Source of the DNA: an uncultured Lachnospiraceae bacterium
Lineage (GTDB): Bacteria; Bacillota; Clostridia; Lachnospirales; Lachnospiraceae
Reading direction: 5' to 3'
NCBI GenBank assembly: GCA_902797025.1
Contig: CADBRN010000039.1
Location: forward strand, 1 to 51,485
Length of the DNA stretch: 51,485 bases
Shown here: positions 26,404 to 35,868 of the stretch, one piece after another
Layout: every line of letters begins with the position of its first letter
Position numbering within the stretch: the stretch's first letter is position 1
Notes under the pieces: model-generated
Told to the model about the DNA's origin: nothing
Database searches by the model: none
The model's input: only the letters and a program-made list of their open reading frames with translations
Position numbers and translations under genes: made by a program

Positions 26404-29400
26404 TCAACTACCATATTCAATTTGCGCGGACAGCGAGCTCAATGTTCCGTCTTCCCCCTCATTCAGGGTGTATGAAAACGTGAACATCCTTGCCTCGTCC
26501 GTGCTTCGCATATCATTGTAGTCGCTCTGGAAAACATAGGTGTGGGTTGCCGGATCATACGATACAATCTTTGCCCCCTTCACACCGGTAATCGTTCCGT
26601 TAAACACGGCGGTGCAGGTCCAGATCCCTTCATCCTGCTGATCATTATATATCGTGACCGAGCAGTAGCGGTAATTGTTCCATAATTCGTACCCCGTCCG
26701 CAGTTCGGTTGTGCCATCCGATGACGTGTCGAGGCTGATCCCGTACTCATCGTGATACAGATCATTCGTCCGTGAATCCGACGTTCCAGGCGCGTACCAG
26801 TCTCCGAAGTACGCCTGGGCATCCCCCGTTTTCCCCACGGAGGAATTGCCATAGATATACTGGCATGGCACGCCATACGGATTCGCACCGCCGCCGGCCG
26901 GGATGAAGGTGTAGTACGGATGCGTCTCACCGGCCGCCGTGAATCCTCCGCTTGTGACCATGGCGGTTCCAAGTTCGTCCGCCCGGTATGCTTTCACATA
27001 ATCGCGGTACGGATTCCCATATTTCTTCGTGTTCGCCGTGGCCAGATACCCGCAGTTCTGAATCGCATTGTACCCGGTGATGCTGCGGCAGAAGGCATAA
27101 TTCTCGAACGTTCCACGGTCGGATTCGCCGTTCATCGCCCAGACCGCGCTATAATTCGAATCAACCGTACAATTATTTCCGATCGTATCCGCGAATCCGC
27201 TCATCACTGAGTTCGCAGAATCATCCGTTGCGGCAAGCAGAACGCCGGTCACATAATTATATCGCACCGCCGTATTATCGATTGCCGACGCAAATCCGGA
27301 TACGAAATCATCACGATTTCCGGTGTTCCACACCCAGTCCCCGGACTTTGTTCCGGCCCGGATGACGACATTCGCGTAATTTCCCTCGATCGTCCCCGAG
27401 GTACTTGTCACCGCAAAACCGGCCGTCTTCCACTCTGAAGCGATGGTTGCCGTGATGCTGCATCCGTAAATGCTGCCCGCATTCTGATTCACGAAACCTC
27501 CGATGGTATAATTCGAGCTGTCGAGCAGATCCGATGTTTTCGGCTTATAGCCGACCGTCGTCATGCTGTAAAGATTGTACTGTGCGCCATAAGTGCCTCC
27601 GAAATCGGCGGTACCTTCGAGTTTGAAGTAAACCCGATCCGCAAGTCCGTCTTCATAAACAGCCCGGTCCGCGTAAATATGATTGTCGACGAGCAGCCCG
27701 TTGTACGAGTTTGTCCGCACGAAACCCGAACCTCCGATCTTCGCGTTCACGATCGACGTCCCTGTGATGATTCCGCTGTTTTCGTTCACGATTCCGTTGC
27801 CGCTGATATAGGCATTTTTCACCGTGCAGCCGCTGATCGTACAGTTCTGCGAATGTTTTTCGGCGATGCCGCAGCTGCTGAAGTCCGCATCATCGACCGC
27901 AACATCCGAGAGATTGCCGCGGTTATCCGCTGCCACACCGTTCACCGCCCGGAGATGATCGATCCGGACGTTCCGGATCGTGCCGCTTTCTCCACTTCCG
28001 GTTCCGTTTGTCGTCACGATCCCGTTCCCGTCCGAAAAATCGCAGTTTTGAATCGTGACATCGGAAATCGTTCCCTGATTTCCCGTACAGATTCCGTTCA
28101 CCGCGTTCTGATTCCGGCGGTTATTCGCATCAAGATCCCGGTCGGCCGTCACATGATCCAGCGTGACATTCGTGATCGACGAGCCATTATAATCATGAAC
28201 GAGAACACTGCCGCTGAAGCTGCCCCCGGAAATCACAACATTTGTGATCTCGGCCGTCTGCCCTCCGTTCGTCTGGAGATTGTCAAAAAGGCTCCGCCCC
28301 TTCGTATTTGAAAGCGTTACATTTTTGAAAACGCCATAGTTGTTCTTTCCGAACAGATTGTCCGAATAATCTGTCTCAATGGCGTTGATCCGATGATTTC
28401 GCCCGTCAAACGTGCAGTTGAAATTGTCCCTCGTAAACGGCTGCATCCGATAGGTTGCGCTGCCCGCGCTGTATCCGGTTGTGAACGTCTTCGTAAAATC
28501 GATGTCCATGGTCTGGCTGATCTGATACGAAGATTGCTGCAGATAATTGATCGTATTCGCCTGGTTCGCCTGAAACAGATTTGCCAGCTGCCCCGCGCTC
28601 CGGATCTGGATCTTTCCGGCCAGACGATCGTCCAGACCGGTCTGACTCGACGAGACGCCGTCGGCGGAATACGGGCTGACGAAAAACTGGGCGCAGCGGA
28701 CGTACTTCCAATCCTCCTGCTTCTGCCTTACCGCGAGATAGAAATGGAAGTCCGAACTGTTCCAGCAATTCGTCATCGCGGACGGATCTTTGATCACGTA
28801 AGCATCGTAATTTCCGCCGATATTCAGCCTGTTGCTGCCCAGCAGATCATCATTCTTCTGTGCAGACTCAGCCAGGGACATCCCGTTATTGATCATGCCC
28901 CAGTCATAACCGAAATATGTGTTGCGATCCGTAAGGGCATCTCCGTTCAGCGCGGCATCTCTGTTCAGAAGGATGACATATCCGTCCTCCACCACATACT
29001 CGCCGCTTTTTTCCGTGATCGGATCTCCGTCGGTCATCGGTTTGATCTTGAAATCCGAGGCGGTATCCACGGAAAAATCGTTCGTCACACTGTTCGTCAC
29101 GCTCTCCCAGTAACCATGATACGTATAGTAGGAAGAGCCGTCTTCTCTTTCGACTTTCTCATAGTAGAGAAGTCCGATATCCCCCGTATCCTCCGGCGAC
29201 GGAACCGGCCAGTCGCCGACGTGCTTCATGCCGCCGACACCGCCGTAATCATACGTCCTCTGGTTCAGCGTGCTGTCATACGGTGCGGCCTCTGCGCCGT
29301 TGCCTGCAAAAACGCCTTCGCCTCTGGCAAGAAGAACGATGCCCGCAGGATCCGCGTCTCTGTTTCCAGCCAGCTTCATGCTGTTCGCGTTGACATTCTT

Positions 29401-31962
29401 CAGCGCGCTGCAGTTCTCATACGATGCACGGTCACCTGAAACACCGGCAAAAACACCTTTCAAGGCATTTTCATCCTCCGCCGTCACGAGGCCCGTGCAG
29501 TAAACCTGCTTCAATGTCATTTTCCCGGAAGAATCACCGACAAAACCGCCGGCAGACGACGATTCCCCCTTCGGATTCCGGATACCGCCGGATCCAAGGC
29601 AGACCGATGCCGTCGTGTAGCTGTCCGTCACCGTCAGGTCTCCGGCATTTCTTCCGATAAAACCGCCCGCGTGGCCGTCCATGGCATTGAGCACATTCTT
29701 GTTATAAATAGCATTGCTGTCATCCGGGTCGGCGCCGTAGGTGCCTCCTGTCGTTCTTCCGGCAACATAACTGCTGTTTACCGAGACGGTTCCTCCGGCA
29801 ACATTGCCGATGAAACCGCCCGCGCTGCAGACGGAAGCGCCGTCCGAAGAGGTCTTGACCTGACCGATCTGTCCGACACTGACGTACGTTTTTTCGACCG
29901 ATACGGTGCCGTCCTCCACCCGGGCGATGATGCCGCCGGCGTCGTCTCCGAGGCTGGTGATCCTTCCATGATCCGATTGCACATGGCAGTGATTGATCTT
30001 CAGTTCCCTGACACGGGTGACCAGGCCGATCAATCCGCCGGATAAATGATCTGCTTCGGTTCCGCTCCCGATCACGGTCTCCGCACGATTACTCTCAAAA
30101 TACGAATCCGAAACCGAAACCGATGCCGAATGATCGATGCGCCCGATCAGACCGCCTTCCTCACCGGCTCCTCCTCCTAAAACCGAGTCGGTCACGGCAG
30201 AGTGATCCACGGTCAGAGAAGCATTTTTCGCGGTCACACCCACAAGGCCGCCGGCGCTGTCCGCCCGGCCGTCAATTGTCAGACCGGAAACATTGACATT
30301 GCCTGCCGTATAATTGTATTGTTCCGACGCCCGGCCCAGCAGCGCACCTGCTCCGCCTATTCGGTTCTTACTTCCGTCGAGTTCAAAATTCTTCAGGGTC
30401 AGATTGCGCAGACTGGCATCGTGCCCGATCCGGCTGAACAGCCCCGCGTCGTTATTTCCTTCGCGTCCGCCCGCCCCGATCCGGAAATCGGAAAGCTCAG
30501 CGCCGCTCTCAGCGGACACATCGCTGAGGGAATCACTGCGGATCCCATAAAAGGTATACGCTTCGGGCGATTTTTTGCCGTCTGCGAAATAAACCGTATC
30601 GGTGTCCGTACCGGTCTTTTTAAAGCCGCAGGCACCATTTTCCGCGGCGATTTTCTCGAAGAAATCGTTGTCGCCGGAATTGTCCGAATGCCACGTGATG
30701 CGGTTCGTGATCACCGCCTGACTGACCGCGGCGCCGGATCCGCTGATCTCTTTGGAAAGATTCGCGAGATGTCTGGCGTTTCCGATCCGCGCGGTCCGGA
30801 CCGTATGATCCGACGCGCCGCCTGTGGCCGTACCGTCCGCGTACAGACTGTTCGCGATATTCGAGACCCGGGACCTGGAAAGCTCCTTCACGCCGGTTCC
30901 GTAGGAAACCGTCGCCTTCGCCGCGATGTTCCTGCCGGCGAGCGCCTTCAGAGAGGAATTCTGAATCTCAGAAAGATGTCTTCCGGCGTCCACCACACTG
31001 TCCAGGATGTAATACCGCGTATACTCGGGATACCCTTCCTTCGTGACCCATTTCGTAGATTCGGAATCCGGATCCACATTCAGTTCAGCCCTGGTGCCTG
31101 GATTTTCCGCATCGTACAGTTCGACCCGGAGACGGACATGGTCGGCGATCCCGTAACTCTTCCGTTTTGCAAGCAGTTTCCCGTTATCGGCGTAGGTGAT
31201 CTTCAGGATCAGCCGCTCCTCATTGAGCAATTCAATCTGCGGCGCGATCACGTCATTGTCTGCCGATGAATTCGCCTGCTGTTTTCTCGCCGCTGCGCCC
31301 CCGTAGTAACCGATCTGATATTGATTCTCATAATTGATCCGGTTCTTCCGGTCGTCGCGGCCTCCGGCCATCTTGTCGAGCGACGTGACATCCTTTTCGG
31401 AAAAGGACGGATCCTGATCGGTGTAAAAAACGCCGTAGACCTGTGCGGTATAGGCATCATATTCGATGACATACGTCCCGCCGGAACGAACCGTTTCATC
31501 GATCGAACCGATCGGAAGAAACAGACTCAGTGCGGTATCCTTCAGTCTGTCCGCGGCATTATCCGCGTTCACCGTGATGGTGCGCAGATCGTGTTTCCCC
31601 GAATCCTTCAGATCGGTCAGATACGGTTCCGAAGACGCATCCAGCCGGCCGCCGAACCAGGTTCCGCCCCCGCTGCTCTTCTTATCGTATTCGGTACCCC
31701 AGGCTCCCGACGCTGCTGCGGCGGTCAGATGATTCTGCGCGCCTTCATAGATTTCCCGGGCGATGTTGTCGTTTTCCGTCAGCTTCAGATTCCGCCGATG
31801 CTGCATCAGCGCCACAAATCCGAAGGCCGCAAGGACGCCGATGATCGCGACGACAGCCAGAAGCTCCACCATCGTAAAGCCCTGATTCTTTCTTTTTCTT
31901 TCTACCATACTCATCACCCGCTGTTCTCTCATCTCGTTAGCATACGCCCGTCCGCGGCTCAC
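26404..31962 (-). CDS. Giant type IV prepilin with GLUG/beta-helix repeats, putative tip adhesin
   Basis: An 1852-residue prepilin, about ten times the usual length. The N-terminus has a textbook prepilin site: basic leader, G28, then FTMVELLAVVAIIGVLAAFG with Glu at mature position 5, and a pilin helix to about residue 75. A spacer region follows to about 480. Residues 480-830 contain a series of GLUG-like turns (GGLVGV, GGLIGR, GGLIGL, GGFIGN, GGFIGR, GGFVGD, each followed by a strand and a SY/NC-type step). Residues 1170-1600 carry a second repetitive, N-rich beta-helix-like region. The end (about 1740-1852) looks like an Ig-type domain. Codons start with GTG at 31962 overlapping the upstream stop, or ATG at 31914. 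An adhesin role at the pilus tip is inference. Confidence 0.85.
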   Translation of the reverse strand: MSRGRAYANEMREQRVMSMVERKRKNQGFTMVELLAVVAIIGVLAAFGFVALMQHRRNLKLTENDNIAREIYEGAQNHLTAAAASGAWGTEYDKKSSGGGTWFGGRLDASSEPYLTDLKDSGKHDLRTITVNADNAADRLKDTALSLFLPIGSIDETVRSGGTYVIEYDAYTAQVYGVFYTDQDPSFSEKDVTSLDKMAGGRDDRKNRINYENQYQIGYYGGAAARKQQANSSADNDVIAPQIELLNEERLILKITYADNGKLLAKRKSYGIADHVRLRVELYDAENPGTRAELNVDPDSESTKWVTKEGYPEYTRYYILDSVVDAGRHLSEIQNSSLKALAGRNIAAKATVSYGTGVKELSRSRVSNIANSLYADGTATGGASDHTVRTARIGNARHLANLSKEISGSGAAVSQAVITNRITWHSDNSGDNDFFEKIAAENGACGFKKTGTDTDTVYFADGKKSPEAYTFYGIRSDSLSDVSAESGAELSDFRIGAGGREGNNDAGLFSRIGHDASLRNLTLKNFELDGSKNRIGGAGALLGRASEQYNYTAGNVNVSGLTIDGRADSAGGLVGVTAKNASLTVDHSAVTDSVLGGGAGEEGGLIGRIDHSASVSVSDSYFESNRAETVIGSGTEADHLSGGLIGLVTRVRELKINHCHVQSDHGRITSLGDDAGGIIARVEDGTVSVEKTYVSVGQIGQVKTSSDGASVCSAGGFIGNVAGGTVSVNSSYVAGRTTGGTYGADPDDSNAIYNKNVLNAMDGHAGGFIGRNAGDLTVTDSYTTASVCLGSGGIRNPKGESSSAGGFVGDSSGKMTLKQVYCTGLVTAEDENALKGVFAGVSGDRASYENCSALKNVNANSMKLAGNRDADPAGIVLLARGEGVFAGNGAEAAPYDSTLNQRTYDYGGVGGMKHVGDWPVPSPEDTGDIGLLYYEKVEREDGSSYYTYHGYWESVTNSVTNDFSVDTASDFKIKPMTDGDPITEKSGEYVVEDGYVILLNRDAALNGDALTDRNTYFGYDWGMINNGMSLAESAQKNDDLLGSNRLNIGGNYDAYVIKDPSAMTNCWNSSDFHFYLAVRQKQEDWKYVRCAQFFVSPYSADGVSSSQTGLDDRLAGKIQIRSAGQLANLFQANQANTINYLQQSSYQISQTMDIDFTKTFTTGYSAGSATYRMQPFTRDNFNCTFDGRNHRINAIETDYSDNLFGKNNYGVFKNVTLSNTKGRSLFDNLQTNGGQTAEITNVVISGGSFSGSVLVHDYNGSSITNVTLDHVTADRDLDANNRRNQNAVNGICTGNQGTISDVTIQNCDFSDGNGIVTTNGTGSGESGTIRNVRIDHLRAVNGVAADNRGNLSDVAVDDADFSSCGIAEKHSQNCTISGCTVKNAYISGNGIVNENSGIITGTSIVNAKIGGSGFVRTNSYNGLLVDNHIYADRAVYEDGLADRVYFKLEGTADFGGTYGAQYNLYSMTTVGYKPKTSDLLDSSNYTIGGFVNQNAGSIYGCSITATIASEWKTAGFAVTSTSGTIEGNYANVVIRAGTKSGDWVWNTGNRDDFVSGFASAIDNTAVRYNYVTGVLLAATDDSANSVMSGFADTIGNNCTVDSNYSAVWAMNGESDRGTFENYAFCRSITGYNAIQNCGYLATANTKKYGNPYRDYVKAYRADELGTAMVTSGGFTAAGETHPYYTFIPAGGGANPYGVPCQYIYGNSSVGKTGDAQAYFGDWYAPGTSDSRTNDLYHDEYGISLDTSSDGTTELRTGYELWNNYRYCSVTIYNDQQDEGIWTCTAVFNGTITGVKGAKIVSYDPATHTYVFQSDYNDMRSTDEARMFTFSYTLNEGEDGTLSSLSAQIEYGS

Positions 31963-32582
31963 ACCGTCAGTGCATGTGCATACGCGGTCTGTCCCGTGAC
32001 CGGCTTACCGGCACCTCCGTCCCCCAAACGGTACACGGTTACGGTAAACCGAAAACAATGCCTGCCCTCATCGTACTGAAAATTCTTCTCATCGATCACC
32101 GCATACAGATCCAGAGACTGGGTCTTTGCTGCGACCGCCGGATCGGCCGAATCCGCGTCTTCCGAATCCTCCGGACTGCCGGAATAATAATTTTTTGTGA
32201 TTACGGTTTTCCCGCTGTTCTCTCCTGTCTTCCCGGACTGCGTCTTCCCTGTGCCTTCGTTCGTAAAGGTTTCATTGTACCCGAGCGACGCATTATAGAA
32301 ATACTTCACCGGGGAAAAACCGCCGTCGGATGGAATGACCGCCGTGGAGGCTTCCGTCACAACATCCGATGCATTGTACAGATCCTCACTGACCGCGAGA
32401 ATCGCCGTCGAGAGAAGGGTCTGGGCGTCGGCCTGCTCCCTCACCTTTTTATAGACCCGGTAAGAAGCGGCAGAACCTGCCGTGACCGCCAGAAGAACGA
32501 CCGAAAAGATCAGCACCGTAACGAGAGTCTCTGCAAGACTCATGCCTCTTGTGTTCGCCAGCTTTTTCATACTCTGCCTCAC
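31959..32582 (-). CDS. Minor prepilin, GspJ/PilW-like
   Basis: A 207-residue prepilin. The leader MKKLANTRG is followed by MSLAETLVTVLIFSVVLLAV, with the cleavage Gly, Glu at mature position 5 and the E-x-L-V-x-x-x-I-F pattern of GspJ/PilW proteins. A globular domain of about 150 residues includes repeated Asp/Ser-rich stretches. A GTG at 32582 overlaps the previous stop; an ATG at 32570 has GAGG six bases upstream and may be the true start. It overlaps the next gene by four bases, so its translation is probably coupled to that of the giant prepilin. Confidence 0.8.
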   Translation of the reverse strand: MRQSMKKLANTRGMSLAETLVTVLIFSVVLLAVTAGSAASYRVYKKVREQADAQTLLSTAILAVSEDLYNASDVVTEASTAVIPSDGGFSPVKYFYNASLGYNETFTNEGTGKTQSGKTGENSGKTVITKNYYSGSPEDSEDADSADPAVAAKTQSLDLYAVIDEKNFQYDEGRHCFRFTVTVYRLGDGGAGKPVTGQTAYAHALTV

Positions 32583-33004
32583 GGATCCTGATAACCTATA
32601 ACCGTTTTCTTTCCCGTCGCTTCATTTGTGTCTGACTGCTTCCTGACCGGGATCTTTGTGATACTGTCCCGGTTCGATGCACCGCCGGTTCCTCCGAAGG
32701 AAAAGGAAGCGTCGGAATCATCCTTCGATCCCGCATCCTGCAGCCTGCCGTTTTGTACCGTCACATGACTGTCTTCCTCATCAAGAGGGACCGTGGCTGC
32801 CGTGTCTCCGCTGTCCGCTCCGCCGTACTCGGCGGAATTTTTCACCTGCATATTTGTGGCAAAAACCTCGCCGGATTTTTTTACGAGACGCTGCGCGGCT
32901 GTCAGCATACTGACCAGAAGCACCAGCGCCAGCGCCGCCACGAGCGCCGCCACCAGCACTTCTGTGATCGTCTCGCCTTTTGAACTTTTCAATTTTCTGA
33001 TCAT
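32579..33004 (-). CDS. Minor prepilin, GspI/PilV-like
   Basis: A 141-residue prepilin. The basic leader MIRKLKSSKG is followed by ETITEVLVAALVAALALVLL: cleavage after Gly10, Glu at mature position 5 and the EVLVA block typical of GspI/PilV. The first residue of the mature protein would be Glu rather than the more usual Phe. The globular part is short and hydrophilic and has no Cys pair. The start ATG overlaps the previous stop (ATGA) behind GGGAGG. Confidence 0.8.
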   Translation of the reverse strand: MIRKLKSSKGETITEVLVAALVAALALVLLVSMLTAAQRLVKKSGEVFATNMQVKNSAEYGGADSGDTAATVPLDEEDSHVTVQNGRLQDAGSKDDSDASFSFGGTGGASNRDSITKIPVRKQSDTNEATGKKTVIGYQDP

Positions 33005-34095
33005 GATCCGCCTCCCGAAAGCTGCAGGATCCCCTCATCCCAGCAGATATTTACCGTCACGTTCCGTGCATCGGTATAATGACGCCGGATATTTGCAGGA
33101 GATCCGGCATCTCCCGCGATCTCCTCCCGGCTGTTTTCCGACACCGACGAAGTGCAGGAGACAGCGGCATCCTTCGCCCGGAATACCAGTTCTCTTTCAT
33201 TCGTCTTCGTCCCGTCTTTGTCCCTCGTATAGAGATCGACCGTCAGGAGAAAATTTTTGTCCATGGAAAATTCCGCATAGACCGCCGGAAAATTGTCTTC
33301 ATTTTCCAGACGGATCTCAAAAGGCGATGCCTCATCGGTGCCGATCGAATAATCTCCGGCATTCTCCACCGCCTGACTCCAGGGCATACTGCCCTGCGCC
33401 ACACCGTCCCAGGGATCGGAAGACGCTCCGCCTCCGCCGGAGGTTCCTCCCGCATCACCGCCGGATGAGCCCCCTCCGGAAGGATCCGTGACCGTATCCC
33501 AGTAATGACGATATACTGCGTAAGCCATCATATCCCTGAGGAGAGGAAACGTGTCCGCGCCCGTCGTTCCCGCCTGACGGATCTCATGCTGATTCTTCTG
33601 ATTAAAAGTCAGATAGTTCCTGAGATCTACACTTTTTTCGTCTGATATCCCACTTCCGTCATTTTTCTCTTCCGAGACCTGATACGACCAGCCCGGATTG
33701 TCACCGGACCAGGCGGTATCATCGAGGCCCATCAGCCATCGACTGCCGGAATCCAGTGTGACGTCTCCGGAGGTCATCGACCCGTCCGGATTCGTCTTAT
33801 AATCATCCTGTGTGTAATGAACCGTCCAGCTCTGCTCCGCCTCCATGCCGTTCATCCTGTTCATTTCCGTCCGGATCATGGACGCCGCGTCGTTGACCGC
33901 ATATCTTCCGATGCTGCCGCTGTCTTTGATCCCGGAGACCCGTCCGGAGGTTGTATTCGCCGCCGCCAGTATGACAGCGCCGACACAGGCACAGACAAGA
34001 AAAAGCAGAAGCGCCACGCTCAGAGTGGCCCCCTCTTCCGATTTCAGTTTTCTGTACAGGGTTCTGTTCGTCTTCATAATCGGCGTCTTTTTCAT
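33001..34095 (-). CDS. Minor pilin, GspK/PilX-like, lacking Glu5
   Basis: A 364-residue pilin-like protein. The leader of about 20 residues ends in KSEEG, followed by ATLSVALLLFLVCACVG: a prepilin-type helix, but with Val in place of Glu at mature position 5. Absence of Glu5 is a mark of GspK-type pseudopilins and of some PilX proteins, which cap the tip. A Gly/Ser-rich stretch near residue 255 (GGSSGGDAGGTSGGGG) separates two parts of the globular region. The ATG at 34095 is preferred over longer frames because it lies 20 bases after the phosphodiesterase stop, with AAAGGG upstream. It overlaps the next gene by four bases. Confidence 0.75.
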   Translation of the reverse strand: MKKTPIMKTNRTLYRKLKSEEGATLSVALLLFLVCACVGAVILAAANTTSGRVSGIKDSGSIGRYAVNDAASMIRTEMNRMNGMEAEQSWTVHYTQDDYKTNPDGSMTSGDVTLDSGSRWLMGLDDTAWSGDNPGWSYQVSEEKNDGSGISDEKSVDLRNYLTFNQKNQHEIRQAGTTGADTFPLLRDMMAYAVYRHYWDTVTDPSGGGSSGGDAGGTSGGGGASSDPWDGVAQGSMPWSQAVENAGDYSIGTDEASPFEIRLENEDNFPAVYAEFSMDKNFLLTVDLYTRDKDGTKTNERELVFRAKDAAVSCTSSVSENSREEIAGDAGSPANIRRHYTDARNVTVNICWDEGILQLSGGGS

Positions 34096-34114
34096 AAAAC
34101 CAATTGCATCCCTT

Positions 34115-35692
34115 TCACGATTCGGTGGGTTCCGCATTTTTGATACAGGATAGAACCTTCTCCGATCCCGGGATAAGCAGAAGGTTGAATTCATTCCAGC
34201 GGTAACTGCCTTTCGCATCGCCTGCAGGAATCAGCACCCGGAAATAACCCCGCAGAACCCCGTCGGACGTCTTCTTCAGCCGCCCGATCATCGTATCCGC
34301 ATCGGCAAAGGATCGATACCGTTCCTGATCCTCCGGGTATATCATATGATCGCAGAAGAACTGCAGGCCGGCGCGAAGCCGGTCATGATCGATCAGTCCC
34401 GCATTAATACCGAGGTTATTGATCAGATTGTCCGCAGTGTCCGCCTCCGGGTTGAGAAGGTGCACATCGTCAAACAGCAGAACCAGATCCGCCAGGGACT
34501 TGTCAAGATTCTTTCCGATCTTTTCATTGCGGTCCTTCGTGACATTGACGATCGATGTCACGAAAATACAGCGGTCTTCCCTGCTGGCGGCCAGCCTGCT
34601 TGAGGTCCGGACAAAACAGGAATTATCCATGGCATACATCGTGACGGATTCCCCCGTCCGGTACACCCGCTCTAAATACTCCTCCACATTTGCGTGCAGC
34701 GGATCATCCCTGTTATTCAGGACAAACTCCGAGTCAGCGACAGTGGTGCGGCCCAGACTCCGCAGCTGTTCCTTTTCGCTTTGATTCAGGAACAGAAAAT
34801 GGAGTTGATCGGTCTTTCTGTGATACTCCATGACGGCGCGGGGCGTATCGCTGTTGATCACATAAGCATCCGCCCGGTCATAGAATCCGGTCCATTCGAT
34901 CGTCTCCGCCTCCATGTCCCGCCGTTCAATAAATTCCGGCAGGCTCCCTGCCGGAAATGGTTTCGTATAATAATACCCCTGCATCATATCACAGCCGATT
35001 TCCTTCAGAAACCGGACCTGTTCTTCCGTCTCGACGCCCTCCGCCAGTGTCCGGATGCCGAGTTTCTTGGCCATGTCCACGGCGCTTCTCATGATCGTCC
35101 TGGATGTATGGGTGAAGGATCTGAGAAATCCCATGTCAAGTTTAATCAGATCCAGCGTATAGTCGTTCAGAAAAATAAGAGAGGAATAGCCGCTTCCGAA
35201 ATCATCCATCCAGATCTGAAATCCGTCTGACCGCAGTTCCTTTACGATCCGGACCATCCGCTCTTTATTCTGCACCAGCAGACTTTCTGTGAGTTCGATC
35301 GCGATCAGATCCTTCCGGATACCGAAGCGATCGATCTGCCGCTGTACGAACGCCGCCACATCCACCGTCTCGAAATCCTGCCTCGAAAGATTGACAGAAA
35401 TCCTCCCCACCGGCAGTCCGGCATCGATCCGCTCCTTTTGTAACCGCATCGTCTCCGTCACCATAAAGCAGTCAACCTTCCAGATCAGACCCTCTCTTTC
35501 CAGTACCGGTACAAACATGTCCGGCATGATCATACCCAGGGTCGGATCGGCCCAGCGTGCCAGCGCCTCCGCGCCCGAATACGAATCGGTGATGGTGCGG
35601 ACGAGGGGCTGTAGATATAGTTTGATCCATCCCTGCTCCAGTGCCGTATCCAGATGCGAAACAATATATCGCTCCATTTCGTGTTTATTCAT
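34115..35692 (-). CDS. EAL-domain c-di-GMP phosphodiesterase, first gene of the minor-pilin operon
   Basis: A 525-residue cytosolic protein that should hydrolyse c-di-GMP to pGpG. Unusually it begins directly with the EAL domain (about 8-265). All catalytic positions are seen: EAL at 42-44, N101, ELTE at 133-136, DDFGSGYSS at 163-171, K184, AEGVE at 217-221 and Q238. The rest (about 270-520) is two PAS-like modules similar to those in the two large GGDEF-EAL proteins nearby. No membrane helix. The ATG at 35692 has AAGGA eight bases upstream, and lies downstream of a strong promoter. It ends 20 bases before the minor pilin, so phosphodiesterase and pilins are likely one transcript. Confidence 0.92.
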   Translation of the reverse strand: MNKHEMERYIVSHLDTALEQGWIKLYLQPLVRTITDSYSGAEALARWADPTLGMIMPDMFVPVLEREGLIWKVDCFMVTETMRLQKERIDAGLPVGRISVNLSRQDFETVDVAAFVQRQIDRFGIRKDLIAIELTESLLVQNKERMVRIVKELRSDGFQIWMDDFGSGYSSLIFLNDYTLDLIKLDMGFLRSFTHTSRTIMRSAVDMAKKLGIRTLAEGVETEEQVRFLKEIGCDMMQGYYYTKPFPAGSLPEFIERRDMEAETIEWTGFYDRADAYVINSDTPRAVMEYHRKTDQLHFLFLNQSEKEQLRSLGRTTVADSEFVLNNRDDPLHANVEEYLERVYRTGESVTMYAMDNSCFVRTSSRLAASREDRCIFVTSIVNVTKDRNEKIGKNLDKSLADLVLLFDDVHLLNPEADTADNLINNLGINAGLIDHDRLRAGLQFFCDHMIYPEDQERYRSFADADTMIGRLKKTSDGVLRGYFRVLIPAGDAKGSYRWNEFNLLLIPGSEKVLSCIKNAEPTES

Positions 35693-35744
35693 TCGGGCCG
35701 TCCTTGTCGCTGAGTAATCATACTGATAAATTGAATGAAGGTGC

Positions 35745-35758
35745 ATAGAATATTCTAT
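35745..35758. promoter_or_regulatory. Perfect 14-bp palindrome on the -10 box, candidate operator
   Basis: ATAGAATATTCTAT is a perfect palindrome. It covers most of the -10 box of the promoter that drives the phosphodiesterase-minor-pilin operon and would place a bound dimeric regulator on the RNA polymerase site. No regulator gene is seen beside it. Confidence 0.4.
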
Positions 35759-35782
35759 ACTATACTACCATCTCCCCGTCAA
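35754..35782 (-). promoter_or_regulatory. Promoter of the EAL-minor pilin-giant pilin operon
   Basis: On the minus strand TTGACG (35782-35777), a 17-base spacer and TATAGA (35759-35754). The leader to the ATG at 35692 would be about 55 bases. A second TATAGT lies five bases upstream of the -10 but at a poor spacing. Confidence 0.75.
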
Positions 35783-35868
35783 TAAATCGAAATGTTTTTC
35801 ATATGTGTAGGAATGCATCCCGCATACCGATTTTATTGTACCACTGCGGCACAATGCCCGGAAAATTC

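Noticed and set aside
30202-31269. 355-codon open frame on the plus strand
   Set aside because: Antisense to the giant prepilin; frame openness is explained by the codon usage of the repeats.
34096-34218. 41-residue extension of the GspK/PilX-like pilin
   Set aside because: It would overlap the phosphodiesterase gene by about 100 bases and give an implausibly long prepilin leader.
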